Shown: piece after piece, positions 8,947 to 17,548 of the stretch
Layout of the letters: each line of letters starts with the position of its first letter
How positions within the stretch are numbered: position 1 is the stretch's first letter
Source: an uncultured Collinsella sp.
GTDB taxonomy: Bacteria > Actinomycetota > Coriobacteriia > Coriobacteriales > Coriobacteriaceae
DNA: 64,000 nucleotides
Assembly: GCA_902490405.1 (NCBI GenBank)
Contig: CABUDS010000008.1
Span: forward strand, 6,700-70,699
Reading direction: 5' to 3'
Notes under the pieces: generated by a model
Seen by the model: the letters and a program-made list of their open reading frames with translations, nothing else
What the model was told of the DNA's origin: nothing
The model's database searches: none
Position numbers and translations under genes: made by a program

Positions 8947-9909
8947 CTAGTCTCCGGATGCCTGGTTGCGGCCGGTGGCGTAGTCGATCTGCACGTGCGG
9001 CTGCAGGTTGTAGCAGTACACGTGGAAGCACAGGGTCTTGCCGTGGTCCTCGATCGATTGTGCTTCCAGACGAATGCCACGACAGACGAGCTCCTCCTCG
9101 TTGTACATAGGCGTGACGCGATAGAGCACGTGGTTGCCCGTGTCGCGGACGTAGTCGAGGATCTGCTCTTCAAACGGCAGCATGCCCGTCTCGTTGAGAT
9201 AGCGCGTGCCGGTGAGGAGATTCTTGCGGTTGGCGTTTTCGCCGCAGAGTGACCAGGCGATGAGGTGGCAGCGGTTGTAGAGGCTCTGGCCTGGAATAAA
9301 GTCGTAGCGCTGCTGGTGCCAACCGGCAGGATGGATACGCGAGATATCGCCGCGCTTGCCCTGACCGAGCGATTCGGGGCCCACGCAGGCGAGCGCCTTG
9401 CGAGTGCGGCCCAGGCTGTCGAGCTTGGAGAACTTCTTAAAGCAGCCCTCCTCGGTGGCTCGTTCGTATTCATCGAGCGTGAACGACGGCGTGCCGAGCG
9501 GATGCGTGCCGTCGGCGCGGAGGGCAACGTAGGGGTTGCCGGCGTAGTCGGGAATGCTGCTGAGATATACGCCGCGGGCGCGGTTGAGGTCGGGGTTTTC
9601 GACCTCGTCGATGGGGGTGGCGACGCTGTCCGCGGAAGCGTCATCGGTGTCGCTTGCGGCGGAATCGGGGCCATCGCCAGAGTCCTCGGAGCTCGCTGTT
9701 CCCGATTCGAGCCGGGCGACCAAGTCCGCTTCGTCGTCGGTACGGCTGGGACTCTCGTTTTGCTTCTCGGCCAGAGCCGCCGCCTGCTCATCACTTTGCG
9801 GCGACAGCAACTTGGGCGCCCCATCGAGCGATCCCGTAAACAGCGCAAACCCCAGCACCACGGCGGTGCCGATGGAAAGTACTTGCTTGTAGGCGGATTT
9901 GCGCGACAT
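8947..9909 (-). CDS. Secreted or membrane-anchored DNA/RNA non-specific endonuclease
   Basis: Protein of 320 residues. An N-terminal hydrophobic segment (about 8-26) acts as a signal peptide or anchor, followed by an acidic Ser/Asp-rich linker to about residue 105. The C-terminal half resembles the streptococcal EndA/Sda-type beta-beta-alpha-metal nucleases: YNRCHLIAWSLCG carries the catalytic histidine, and NRKNLLTGTRYLNETGM carries the metal-binding asparagine. It would degrade nucleic acid outside the cell, either for nutrition or for DNA processing; no competence genes are nearby. The start has an aggag site. It is a single gene. Confidence 0.85.
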   Translation of the reverse strand: MSRKSAYKQVLSIGTAVVLGFALFTGSLDGAPKLLSPQSDEQAAALAEKQNESPSRTDDEADLVARLESGTASSEDSGDGPDSAASDTDDASADSVATPIDEVENPDLNRARGVYLSSIPDYAGNPYVALRADGTHPLGTPSFTLDEYERATEEGCFKKFSKLDSLGRTRKALACVGPESLGQGKRGDISRIHPAGWHQQRYDFIPGQSLYNRCHLIAWSLCGENANRKNLLTGTRYLNETGMLPFEEQILDYVRDTGNHVLYRVTPMYNEEELVCRGIRLEAQSIEDHGKTLCFHVYCYNLQPHVQIDYATGRNQASGD

Positions 9910-9994
9910 GGGGGCTCCTGGGTAGTCGGTTGCGAATCTACCAGTCTAGCAGGAGCCGACAGGGGCCGTTCTGTCGAACAAATACTTAAGATTT

Positions 9995-10023
9995 GGGACA
10001 AACACTCCTGATTTATTTGTCCC
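9995..10023. terminator. GGGACAAA palindrome after the LacI gene
   Basis: GGGACAAA (9995-10002) and TTTGTCCC (10016-10023) form a hairpin directly after the end of the reverse-strand LacI gene, followed on that strand by AAATCT rather than a T-run. It may be a weak terminator or a relative of the GGGACAG repeats seen elsewhere in the window. Confidence 0.4.
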
Positions 10024-10028
10024 GCGGT

Positions 10029-11039
10029 CTAGATCGAGGTGGAGTCGAGCCAGTTGAGCTTGCACTCGAGAATGCGCTGCTCGCCGGGTTGGCTGCTGCC
10101 ATCAAGCAAGGCGAGCAGCATCTCGGCCGCCTCCCTGCCTTCCTGGTCGACGGGCTCGATGATGGTGGAGACGGTCGGTGTGGTGAGATTAGTCCAGTCT
10201 TCGCAGTTGAGTCCCAAAAGACCTATTTGCTGCGGAAGCAGATGGGCCATGGGTTGGAGGGCCTTGTAGACGCGGGGGAGCGCCCATTGGTTTTGGACAA
10301 AGATGAGCGTACGCTTGGCGGGATTAAACTTGAATTTAAAGTACTCGGTAAGCTCGTTGATTGACGGCTTGTTGTGGTCGATGGGAATCGCTTTGTAGAG
10401 CTGTCCGTTCGCTGCCAGCGCCTCGGCATACCCCTGAAAACGCTCCATGCGGGTGCGCATCTCGGTCATGTTGGCGGCAATGGAAAAGAAATCTTCGTAG
10501 CCGGCGTCGAGGAGTGCCTGTGTGGCGTTGTACACGCCGTCGTAGAGGTTGGTTTTGATCCAGCTGGTGCCTGGGCTGTAGATGGCCGCGTCAAAAAAGA
10601 CGACGGGCTTGCCGGCGCGTCTAATGCGGTCGTGCACGGCCTTGAAATTTGCCGTGGGCTGGATGATAAAGCCATCGACGCCCAGCGAGAGCATCTTGTC
10701 GACGTACATGAGCTCGGTCTCGGGGTTAAAGTTGCTCGTGCAAACGACCGTCTGGTAGCCCGCGGGGAGCATGACCTGCTCCATGCCATTGAGAACGAGC
10801 CCCGCCCATTTGTTGGTGTTATCCAAAATGATGATGGCAATGACGTGGGTTTGCTTGCCGGTGAGCGTCTGCGCTTGGGCGTTGGGAACGTATCCGAGTT
10901 CCTTAATGACGCGCGCGATTTTGTTCTGCGTCTTTTCGCTAAGCTTTTCTCGTTTGTCGTTGAGGTAATACGAGACGCTTGCCGTCGAGGTTCCCGCCTC
11001 TCGAGCGACGTCTGCAATCGTAACGCGCTGTTTTGCCAC
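10029..11039 (-). CDS. LacI-family transcriptional regulator of the PTS/aldolase operon
   Basis: Protein of 336 residues from a GTG start at 11039, chosen because GGAAGGAG sits five bases upstream and the helix-turn-helix (QRVTIADVAREAGTSTASVSYYLN) then begins at the usual place. An ATG twelve codons upstream is the alternative. The rest is a periplasmic-binding-protein-like sensor domain. It is divergent from the PTS operon that starts at 11455 and most likely represses it, with a sugar phosphate or sugar as inducer. The effector cannot be read from sequence. Confidence 0.9.
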   Translation of the reverse strand: MAKQRVTIADVAREAGTSTASVSYYLNDKREKLSEKTQNKIARVIKELGYVPNAQAQTLTGKQTHVIAIIILDNTNKWAGLVLNGMEQVMLPAGYQTVVCTSNFNPETELMYVDKMLSLGVDGFIIQPTANFKAVHDRIRRAGKPVVFFDAAIYSPGTSWIKTNLYDGVYNATQALLDAGYEDFFSIAANMTEMRTRMERFQGYAEALAANGQLYKAIPIDHNKPSINELTEYFKFKFNPAKRTLIFVQNQWALPRVYKALQPMAHLLPQQIGLLGLNCEDWTNLTTPTVSTIIEPVDQEGREAAEMLLALLDGSSQPGEQRILECKLNWLDSTSI

Positions 11040-11221
11040 AGCGACTCCTTCCGACAGATGAGCATTTTCCAACATGATGACTTTGAGTCTTGGTGAGGGA
11101 TGCGCTTCGGTGAGCGGCTTTCTCCTTTCATATGAGTATGCAACAAATGCGGTATACGGGTGGGGTCGAAATTTGTGACCGGCATGCGTATCTGCCGTCT
11201 ACCGAGAAAATCAAATACTTC

Positions 11222-11298
11222 TTGACTTTTGAAATCGAGGGTAAAATCGCAGGATTCATTTTTGGTTAAACGCATAACTAAATAGCGTAACCAACGCT
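11222..11298. promoter_or_regulatory. Control region with candidate LacI operators
   Basis: GTTAAACGCATAAC (11265-11278) has GTTA/TAAC arms around a central CG, the layout of LacI-family operators. AGCGTAACCAACGCT (11284-11298) is a second palindrome next to it, and GCGTTTACC follows at about 11309. A TTGACT hexamer (11222-11227) precedes them, but the best -10 candidate (TAAAAT) is only 14 bases away. The region separates the divergent lacI-type gene and the PTS operon. Confidence 0.4.
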
Positions 11299-11454
11299 CT
11301 GACCTGCGCGTTTACCGAAATAAGCTGGCATTAAGAAAATTAAGCACCTATATTGGTCTTGTCGAAAAGACAGCAAGTCCAAACGGCAGGGGATGCTCCG
11401 GAGGCCTCCGCAAACGGTGTCTTGCGCACGCAACTCTATGAAAAGAGGGAAGCA

Positions 11455-12927
11455 ATGAAGATCGTAGGCGTTGCCGCCTGTACCGTGGGTATCGCCCACA
11501 CGTATATGGCCCAGAAGGCGATTCAAGATGAATGCGCCGCCCGTGGCATCGAGTGCAAGGTCGAGGCTCAGGGTGGCCTGGGTATCGAGAATGAGCTCAC
11601 GCAGGAAGACGTGGACTCCGCCGACCTGGTCCTGGAGTCCGTCGACGTGGGTGTCGAGAACGAGGACCGTTTTGAGCAGAAGATGGCCGAGGGCAAGTTC
11701 CTCAAGGTCGGTACTTCCGATGTGATCGCCGATCCGGTCAAGATCATCGACCAGGCTGTTGAGATCATCAAGGCGACGGGTGGCGCCGTTGACGCGCCCA
11801 AGGCCGAGGCCAAGGCAGAGAAGAAGGCCGTCTCCGCTGCCCCGCAGGCCCCGACACCGGCGTCCAAGCAGTCTATCTTTGCCGATCCTGGCAAGACGCT
11901 GCTCAATGCATTCAATACCGGCGTTTCCTATTTTATCCCCATTGTCGTTATCGGTGGCGTGTTCCTCGCCTTCTCGTTGGCATCCGGTACCGCCGGCGCC
12001 AACGGCATGGAGGTTACGAATCCGCTGATGGTGAGTCTTAACACCATCGGCATGGCCGGCATCTCCATGATGATCCCGGTGCTTGCGGCTTACATCTCCT
12101 ACTCGATGGCCGGCAAGCCCGCGCTCGCCCCCGGTTTTGTCCTGGGCTACCTGGTCAACAACGCAGTCGTTACTCCGAGCGGCAACAGCGTTTCGACTGG
12201 CTTCTTGGGCGCCATGATCATGGCTGTCATCTGCGGTTACTTTGTCCGCTGGATGAAGACCTGGAAGGTCAACAACACCATCCAGACCATCATGCCGATC
12301 CTGATCATCCCGATTCTGACCTCGCTCGTCCTGGGCATGGCCTACATCTACATCCTGGCCACGCCGCTTGGCTTTGTGATGGATTGGCTCACCAGCGTGC
12401 TCGGTAGCCTGCAGGGCGGCTCCGCCGTCGTCCTGGGCCTGGTCATTGGCGTTATGACCGCCTTCGATATGGGTGGCCCCATCAATAAGACCGCTTCGAC
12501 CTTTACTATGGCCATCATGGCCTCCGGCATCTATGGCCCCAACGGTATGTTCCGCGTCGCCGTCGCCATTCCCCCGATTGCCTGCGGTCTTGCAGCGCTC
12601 ATTGCCAAGAACAAGTTCGATGACGCCGATCGCCAGATGGGTATCTCCGCACTGTTCATGGGCTGCATCGGCATCACCGAGGGCGCTATCCCCTTCGCGG
12701 TCAAGGACCTTGGCCACACCCTGCCCGGCATCTGCATCGGCTCTGCCGTGGGTGCGGCACTCGCCGCCTTCCAGGGTATCGACTGCTACGTCCCACACGG
12801 TGGCTTTATCGTCGCCCTTGCCACCAACAACGTCGCGCTGTTCTGCCTGGACATCGTGATTGGCTCCGTGGTCGCCGCTGCAATCCTGATTGCCATGAAG
12901 CCCACGCTCGATAAGCAGGCCAAGTAA
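11455..12927 (+). CDS. PTS fructose-family transporter, subunit IIBC
   Basis: Protein of 490 residues. Residues 1-100 are a fructose-type IIB domain with the phosphocysteine in ACTVGIAHTYMAQ (family form CPTGIAHT, so the two residues after Cys differ). A Lys/Ala/Pro-rich linker (about 103-140) joins it to a IIC membrane domain of about nine hydrophobic segments. It imports and phosphorylates a sugar, taking phosphate from the IIA encoded at the end of the operon. The start at 11455 has an agaggga site. The family suggests a ketose, but the other genes argue against ordinary fructose metabolism because no 1-phosphofructokinase is present. Confidence 0.9.
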   Translation: MKIVGVAACTVGIAHTYMAQKAIQDECAARGIECKVEAQGGLGIENELTQEDVDSADLVLESVDVGVENEDRFEQKMAEGKFLKVGTSDVIADPVKIIDQAVEIIKATGGAVDAPKAEAKAEKKAVSAAPQAPTPASKQSIFADPGKTLLNAFNTGVSYFIPIVVIGGVFLAFSLASGTAGANGMEVTNPLMVSLNTIGMAGISMMIPVLAAYISYSMAGKPALAPGFVLGYLVNNAVVTPSGNSVSTGFLGAMIMAVICGYFVRWMKTWKVNNTIQTIMPILIIPILTSLVLGMAYIYILATPLGFVMDWLTSVLGSLQGGSAVVLGLVIGVMTAFDMGGPINKTASTFTMAIMASGIYGPNGMFRVAVAIPPIACGLAALIAKNKFDDADRQMGISALFMGCIGITEGAIPFAVKDLGHTLPGICIGSAVGAALAAFQGIDCYVPHGGFIVALATNNVALFCLDIVIGSVVAAAILIAMKPTLDKQAK

Positions 12928-12941
12928 ACCTTTAAGGACTC

Positions 12942-13030
12942 CGGTTGTGCGGAGGGATGGATTTGACTCCGCACAACCGCCCCTACACAACAAAATCCAT
13001 CCGTACTGATAGGGCCCACATCTGGGTCCC
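12942..13030 (+). promoter_or_regulatory. Structured intercistronic RNA with pseudoknot potential
   Basis: A perfect 13-bp stem (12942-12954 with 12967-12979) closes a 12-base loop. Ten of those loop bases, GGATGGATTT (12955-12964), are exactly complementary to AAATCCATCC (12993-13002) downstream, giving a possible H-type pseudoknot. A third hairpin (GGGCCCA with TGGGTCC, 13012-13029) follows, then the ribosome binding site of the next gene. It may control how much of the aldolase gene is expressed relative to the transporter. Confidence 0.5.
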
Positions 13031-13071
13031 AGGGAACTTTTGTCAAAAATCCTCTGGAGAAGGAGAACAAA

Positions 13072-14346
13072 ATGTCCAACCTCACCATCCGCCAGGCCGT
13101 TCAGGGCATGCTCAAGCTGCAGGATAGCGGCGATCACGCAACCATGGTCGGCATTGGCCCCATGAGCCCCAACCTGATTCAGGCCGTGTTCGAGCTTGCC
13201 AAGGACGAGGATTTCCCGCCCATGTTTATCGCCAGCCGCAACCAGGTCGATATGGACGAGATGGGCGCCGGCTACGTCAACGGTTGGGACCAGACGCGCT
13301 TTGCCGCCGACATCAAGAAGGTTGCCGACGAGGTGGGTTACACCGGCCCGTACTACCTGTGCCGCGATCACGGCGGTCCGTGGCAGCGCGACGAGGAGCG
13401 TAACGCCCACCTGCCCGAGGACGAGGCCATGGAGCTCGCCCGCAAGTCCTTCGTCGCCGACATGGAGGCAGGCTTTGACCTGCTGATGGTCGACCCCACC
13501 AAGGACCCCTATCAGATCGGTAAGGTTATTCCGCTCGACGTGGTTCTTCGCCGCACGATCGATCTTATCGACTACCTTGAGCAGTATCGTCGCGAGCATA
13601 ACCTGCCCGAGGTCGCCTATGAGGTCGGTACCGAGGAGACCAATGGCGGCTTGACCTCTACCGATAAGTACGAGGAGTTCATTTCTCAGCTGCAGCCCGA
13701 GCTCGAGAAGCGCGGCTGCCCCATGCCCACCTTTATCGTCGGTCAGACCGGCACGCTTACCCGTTGGACCGAGCAGGTCGGCCATTACAACTTTAAGAAC
13801 GCCCGCGAGCTCGCCGACATGGCAAAACGCTACGGCGTGGGCCTGAAGGAGCACAACGCCGACTATCTGGATGACGCAACGCTGCTCGAGCACATCCCGG
13901 CTCACGTGACGGCCTCCAATGTCGCCCCTCAGTACGGCACCGAGGAGACCCGCGCCTACCTCAAGCTCTGCGCTACCGAGCAGATTCTGGTCGACAACGG
14001 CCTGTGCGACGATCCCTCCGACCTGTATCACACGCTGCTGGTCAAGGCTATCAAGACCGAGCGTTGGCGCAAGTGGATGACCGGCGACGACGTTAACCTG
14101 CAGGTTGACGACATTCTGGCCGACGACGAGCTCAGCCTGAAGATTCTGGATGTCTCCGGCCACTACGCCTTTAACGATCCCGAGGTCAAGGAGCAGGTCG
14201 AGAAGCTCTATCGCAACCTCGCTGCCCAGGACATCGACGGCAAGCGCTTTGTGATTGAGCACATCAAGCGCCCGATCAAGCAGTACGTCGTCGGTCTTAA
14301 CCTCAAGGGCGTCACGAGCCGCATCGAGAAGGCTCTCGAGGACTAA
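13072..14346 (+). CDS. Tagatose-bisphosphate aldolase-like protein (GatZ/KbaZ family)
   Basis: Protein of 424 residues of the GatZ/KbaZ/AgaZ family, a TIM-barrel relative of class II aldolases. Recognisable segments are DHGGPW near residue 103, an EVGTEETNGG segment near 185, and GVGLKEHNADYL near 260. In enterobacteria this protein is the companion of a GatY/KbaY catalytic subunit in cleaving tagatose 1,6-bisphosphate, but no such partner is encoded here. It may act alone, as an aldolase or an epimerase-like enzyme, on the phosphorylated sugar made by the PTS. It has an aaggaga ribosome binding site and stable RNA hairpins on both sides. Confidence 0.85.
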   Translation: MSNLTIRQAVQGMLKLQDSGDHATMVGIGPMSPNLIQAVFELAKDEDFPPMFIASRNQVDMDEMGAGYVNGWDQTRFAADIKKVADEVGYTGPYYLCRDHGGPWQRDEERNAHLPEDEAMELARKSFVADMEAGFDLLMVDPTKDPYQIGKVIPLDVVLRRTIDLIDYLEQYRREHNLPEVAYEVGTEETNGGLTSTDKYEEFISQLQPELEKRGCPMPTFIVGQTGTLTRWTEQVGHYNFKNARELADMAKRYGVGLKEHNADYLDDATLLEHIPAHVTASNVAPQYGTEETRAYLKLCATEQILVDNGLCDDPSDLYHTLLVKAIKTERWRKWMTGDDVNLQVDDILADDELSLKILDVSGHYAFNDPEVKEQVEKLYRNLAAQDIDGKRFVIEHIKRPIKQYVVGLNLKGVTSRIEKALED

Positions 14347-14365
14347 GTAGTTTTTCCTACACGAC

Positions 14366-14438
14366 GCCGGGCCTGGGGCATGTCCCAGCTGCAGGCCCGG
14401 CACATAGGACAAAGGGGCATCCCCTTTGTCCTTTCTTT
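14366..14438 (+). terminator. Two hairpins inside the sugar operon, the second terminator-like
   Basis: GCCGGGCCTG/CAGGCCCGGC (14366-14401) is followed by AGGACAAAGGGG/CCCCTTTGTCCT (14406-14432) and TTCTTTT. The second has the form of an intrinsic terminator but lies between two genes of the same apparent operon. It may cause partial termination or stabilise the upstream mRNA. Confidence 0.6.
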
Positions 14439-14471
14439 TGAGTTTTGGATTCCTCCGAAGGAGTTTGCACC

Positions 14472-15155
14472 ATGAAGTTCTTTATCGATACCGCCAACCT
14501 TGACGAAATCGCCGAGGCCAAGAGCTGGGGCTGCCTTGCCGGCGTCACCACCAATCCGTCCCTGTACGCCAAGACCGGCGGTAAGCTCGCCGACTTTGAG
14601 CCCCATATGCTCAAGATTGCCGAGCTCTGCGAGGGTCTGCCCGTGTCCGCCGAGTCCACCGCGACTACTGCCGAGGGCATGATCGAGGAGGGCAAGCGTC
14701 TTGCCGCTCTCGCTCCCAACATCGTGGTTAAGCTTCCCGTGTGCGAGGCCGGCCTCGCCGCCTGCCGCGCGCTGGCCGATGCAGGCGTGCGCGTCAACAT
14801 GACGCTCGTCTTCTCGCCGACCCAGGCCTTGATGGCCGCCAACGCCGGCGCTCGTTACATCAGTCCGTTTGTGGGACGCTTCGATGACATCGCCGAGGAC
14901 GGTATCTCGCAGCTCGACAACGTTGTGACCTGCATCAAGAACTATGACTGGACCGGCAAGAACGTCGACGACACCGTCGAGATCATCACTGCTTCGGTCC
15001 GCACGCCCAACCACGTGACCCAGGCGGCGCTGCTCGGTGCCGACATCGCGACCGTGCCCATGGCCGCTCTCAAGAAGTGCCTGCATCACCCGCTGACCGA
15101 CCAGGGCCTCGCCTCTTTTGAGGCTGACTGGCAGAAGGTCGTCGCTCAGGCTTAA
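14472..15155 (+). CDS. Transaldolase-like fructose-6-phosphate aldolase (FSA/TalC type)
   Basis: Protein of 227 residues, the short FSA/TalC class rather than the full-length transaldolase. FIDTANLDEI at the N-terminus, GVTTNPSL near residue 28, the Schiff-base lysine in VVKLPV near residue 86, and the ISPFVGRFDD segment are all in place. It would cleave or make a ketose phosphate using dihydroxyacetone or a related donor. It lies between the GatZ-like protein and the split transketolase, so it probably serves the same pathway. The start at 14472 has a gaaggag site. Confidence 0.88.
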   Translation: MKFFIDTANLDEIAEAKSWGCLAGVTTNPSLYAKTGGKLADFEPHMLKIAELCEGLPVSAESTATTAEGMIEEGKRLAALAPNIVVKLPVCEAGLAACRALADAGVRVNMTLVFSPTQALMAANAGARYISPFVGRFDDIAEDGISQLDNVVTCIKNYDWTGKNVDDTVEIITASVRTPNHVTQAALLGADIATVPMAALKKCLHHPLTDQGLASFEADWQKVVAQA

Positions 15156-15165
15156 CGAGTGGATT

Positions 15166-15196
15166 GCCCCGGCATCGCGTCATCCGGTGCCGGGGT
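15166..15196 (+). promoter_or_regulatory. Intercistronic hairpin before the transketolase genes
   Basis: GCCCCGGCA and TGCCGGGG arms form a stable hairpin in the short gap between the transaldolase and transketolase genes. No T-run follows, so an mRNA stabilising or processing role is more likely than termination. Confidence 0.4.
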
Positions 15197-15218
15197 TGTT
15201 CTCAAGAGAGGAATTCGT

Positions 15219-16049
15219 ATGACCAACCAGGAGCTGGCAAAGGTCGCCAATGAGGTCAGGAAGGGTGTCGTGACTGCGGTTCACGCGGCCAAGTCGGGAC
15301 ATCCGGGTGGATCGCTCGGTGCTGCCGACATCATGACGTATCTGTACTTTGAGGAAATGAATATCGATCCTGCCGACCCTCACAAGGCCGATCGAGACCG
15401 CTTTGTGCTCTCCAAGGGTCACGCGGCGCCGGGCCTGTATTCGGTGTTGGCAAATCGCGGCTATTTTCCCGTCGAAGAGCTCGAGACGCTCCGCCATATT
15501 GGCAGCCGACTGCAGGGCCATCCCAACATGAACGACACCCCGGGTGTTGATATGTCCACCGGATCGCTCGGCCAGGGCATCTCTGCTGCAGTTGGAATGG
15601 CGCTTGCCGCTAAGCACTGGGGCGACAGCTACCGTGTCTACACGTTGCTGGGCGACGGCGAGTGCGAGGAGGGCCAGGTGTGGGAGGCGGCCATGTTTGC
15701 CGGCAACCATGCGCTCGACAATCTTGTTGCCGTCGTCGACCACAACGGCCTGCAGATTGACGGCACGATCGATGAGGTCAACTCGGCCATGCCGCTCGCT
15801 GACAAGTTCCGCGCCTTTAAGTGGCATGTGATCGAGCTCGCCGACGGTAACGATATGGCGCAGATTGCCGCCGCCTTTGCCGAGGCTCGCAAAGTGAGCG
15901 CCTCGCCCGTGGCCATTATCGCCGAGACGGTGAAGGGCAAAGGCGTCTCCTTTATGGAAAACCAGGTGGGCTGGCACGGCAAGGCACCCAACGATGAACA
16001 GTTTGAGCAGGCCATGGCCGAGCTCGCAGCAGCAGGGGAGGAGCTCTAA
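15219..16049 (+). CDS. Transketolase, N-terminal subunit
   Basis: Protein of 276 residues covering only the N-terminal, thiamine diphosphate-binding half of transketolase. It has SGHPGGSLGAADI, SKGHAAPG, STGSLGQG and the GDGECEEG...DHNGLQ cofactor motif. The C-terminal half is the next gene, whose start overlaps this stop codon (TAATG). Split transketolases are common in catabolic clusters, for example those for apiose and sulfoquinovose. The start at 15219 has an agagagga site; an upstream in-frame extension lies in the hairpin and is rejected. Confidence 0.92.
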   Translation: MTNQELAKVANEVRKGVVTAVHAAKSGHPGGSLGAADIMTYLYFEEMNIDPADPHKADRDRFVLSKGHAAPGLYSVLANRGYFPVEELETLRHIGSRLQGHPNMNDTPGVDMSTGSLGQGISAAVGMALAAKHWGDSYRVYTLLGDGECEEGQVWEAAMFAGNHALDNLVAVVDHNGLQIDGTIDEVNSAMPLADKFRAFKWHVIELADGNDMAQIAAAFAEARKVSASPVAIIAETVKGKGVSFMENQVGWHGKAPNDEQFEQAMAELAAAGEEL

Positions 16050-16987
16050 TGGCAGACGTCAAGAAGGTCGCCACGCGCGTTAGCTATGGCGAGGCACTTG
16101 TCGAGCTGGGCAACGAGCATGATGACTTTGTGGTTCTCGATGCCGACCTGGCCGCCGCCACGCAAACCGGTAAGTTTAAGGCTGCGCACCCTGAGCGCTT
16201 CTACGATGCCGGCATTGCCGAGAACAACTTGATGGGGCTTGCCGCCGGCATTGCAACCACGGGCCACGTCGCCTTTGCGAGCACCTTTGCCATGTTCGCC
16301 GCCGGCCGCGCGTACGAGCAGGTACGCAACTCCATCGGCTATCCGCACCTCAACGTCAAAATCGGCGCCACGCATGCGGGTATCTCGGTCGGTGAAGACG
16401 GCGCCACACATCAGTGCTGCGAGGACATCGCGCTCATGCGCACGATCCCAGATATGACGGTGATCGTTCCCGCCGATGACATCGAGGCTCGCGCTTGCGT
16501 GCGCGCCGCCTATGAGTTTGAGGGGCCAGTCTATATGCGCTTCGGCCGTCTGGCAACACCGGTCATCAACGACCACGAGGACTATGAGTTCAAGATTGGT
16601 CGCGGCGTGGTCGTGCGCGAGGGGTCCGATGTGACTATCGTCGCATGCGGCCTCATGGTCGCCGAGGCGCTTGAGGCTGCCGAGGCGCTCGCTGCCGATG
16701 GCATCGATGCCGAGGTCATCAACATGCACACGATCAAGCCGCTCGATGAGCGTCTGGTGGTTGCCAGCGCCAAGAAGACTGGTCGCGTGGTCACCGCCGA
16801 GGAGCATTCGATTATCGGTGGTCTTGGCGAGGCTGTGGCCTCGGTGCTCGCGGAGCAGCATCCGGTGCCGATGCGACGTGTCGGCGTGCGCGATGTGTAT
16901 GGTGAATCCGGCCCTGCGGTCGATTTGCTGCACAAGTACGGTTTGGACGCCGACGGCATCGAAGCTGCGGCCAGGTCTGTGTTGTAA
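16049..16987 (+). CDS. Transketolase, C-terminal subunit
   Basis: Protein of 312 residues with the pyrimidine-binding and C-terminal domains of transketolase. AGIAENNLMG holds the glutamate that activates thiamine, and GATHAGISVGEDGATHQ is the substrate-channel loop. Together with the preceding gene it forms one full enzyme of about 588 residues that moves a two-carbon ketol unit between sugar phosphates. Translation is coupled to the N-terminal subunit through the one-base overlap. Confidence 0.92.
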   Translation: MADVKKVATRVSYGEALVELGNEHDDFVVLDADLAAATQTGKFKAAHPERFYDAGIAENNLMGLAAGIATTGHVAFASTFAMFAAGRAYEQVRNSIGYPHLNVKIGATHAGISVGEDGATHQCCEDIALMRTIPDMTVIVPADDIEARACVRAAYEFEGPVYMRFGRLATPVINDHEDYEFKIGRGVVVREGSDVTIVACGLMVAEALEAAEALAADGIDAEVINMHTIKPLDERLVVASAKKTGRVVTAEEHSIIGGLGEAVASVLAEQHPVPMRRVGVRDVYGESGPAVDLLHKYGLDADGIEAAARSVL

Positions 16988-16998
16988 GGAAGGTTTCC

Positions 16999-17451
16999 AT
17001 GGGATTTGTATCTGCCAACCAAGTGACGATCGGGTATACCGCCGCCTCGCGTGAGGACGCCCTGCATTATTTGTCCGAGCAGGCCATCGAGCTTGGCTTT
17101 GCCGATGACGCGTCTGCCGTAGAGGCTGCCTTTATTGCTCGAGAGAACGAGGCCGAGACCGGCCTTGTCGCCGGTTTTGCCGTTCCGCATGCCAAAAGCG
17201 ACGCGATCCATACGCCGGGCGTTGCCGTGCTTAAACTGGTCGAGCCCGTTGAATGGCCGAGTTTCGATGGGGTGCCCGTCGATGTTGCGCTCGCGCTGTA
17301 CGTGCCCGCCGGCGAGGCTGGAACCACGCACCTGCGTCTGCTCTCCAAGGCTGCCGTGATGCTGATGGACGCCGGCTTCCGTGACAAGGTGCGCGCGAGC
17401 ACCGATCCCGTTGAGATTGCGGAGCTTATCAATAGCGGACTCGAAGACTAG
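16999..17451 (+). CDS. PTS fructose-family subunit IIA
   Basis: Protein of 150 residues with the fructose/mannitol-type IIA fold. The phosphohistidine lies in GFAVPHAKSDAI (His69 region). It passes phosphate from HPr to the IIB domain of the transporter encoded 5.5 kb upstream at the start of the same operon. It has an aaggaag site, starts twelve bases after the transketolase stop, and ends before a terminator, so it is the last gene of the operon. Confidence 0.9.
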   Translation: MGFVSANQVTIGYTAASREDALHYLSEQAIELGFADDASAVEAAFIARENEAETGLVAGFAVPHAKSDAIHTPGVAVLKLVEPVEWPSFDGVPVDVALALYVPAGEAGTTHLRLLSKAAVMLMDAGFRDKVRASTDPVEIAELINSGLED

Positions 17452-17493
17452 AACGGTCATCCCGTTCAAGCAATCGATCCTTCTCCAAGGAAA

Positions 17494-17530
17494 AGGGCCG
17501 CGACGCCATATAGGTGTCGCGGCCCTGTTT
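17494..17530 (+). terminator. Terminator of the sugar operon
   Basis: A 14-bp stem (AGGGCCGCGACGCC with GGTGTCGCGGCCCT, one G-T pair) with a five-base loop and a T-rich tail ends the operon. Confidence 0.85.
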
Positions 17531-17548
17531 GCGTTTCCCAAGATAAAA

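Noticed and set aside
11278..14412. A 1044-codon open frame on the reverse strand
   Set aside because: It lies opposite the well-supported PTS and GatZ-like genes, contains long His/Gly/Asp/Val-rich stretches typical of antisense high-GC frames, and has no recognisable domain.
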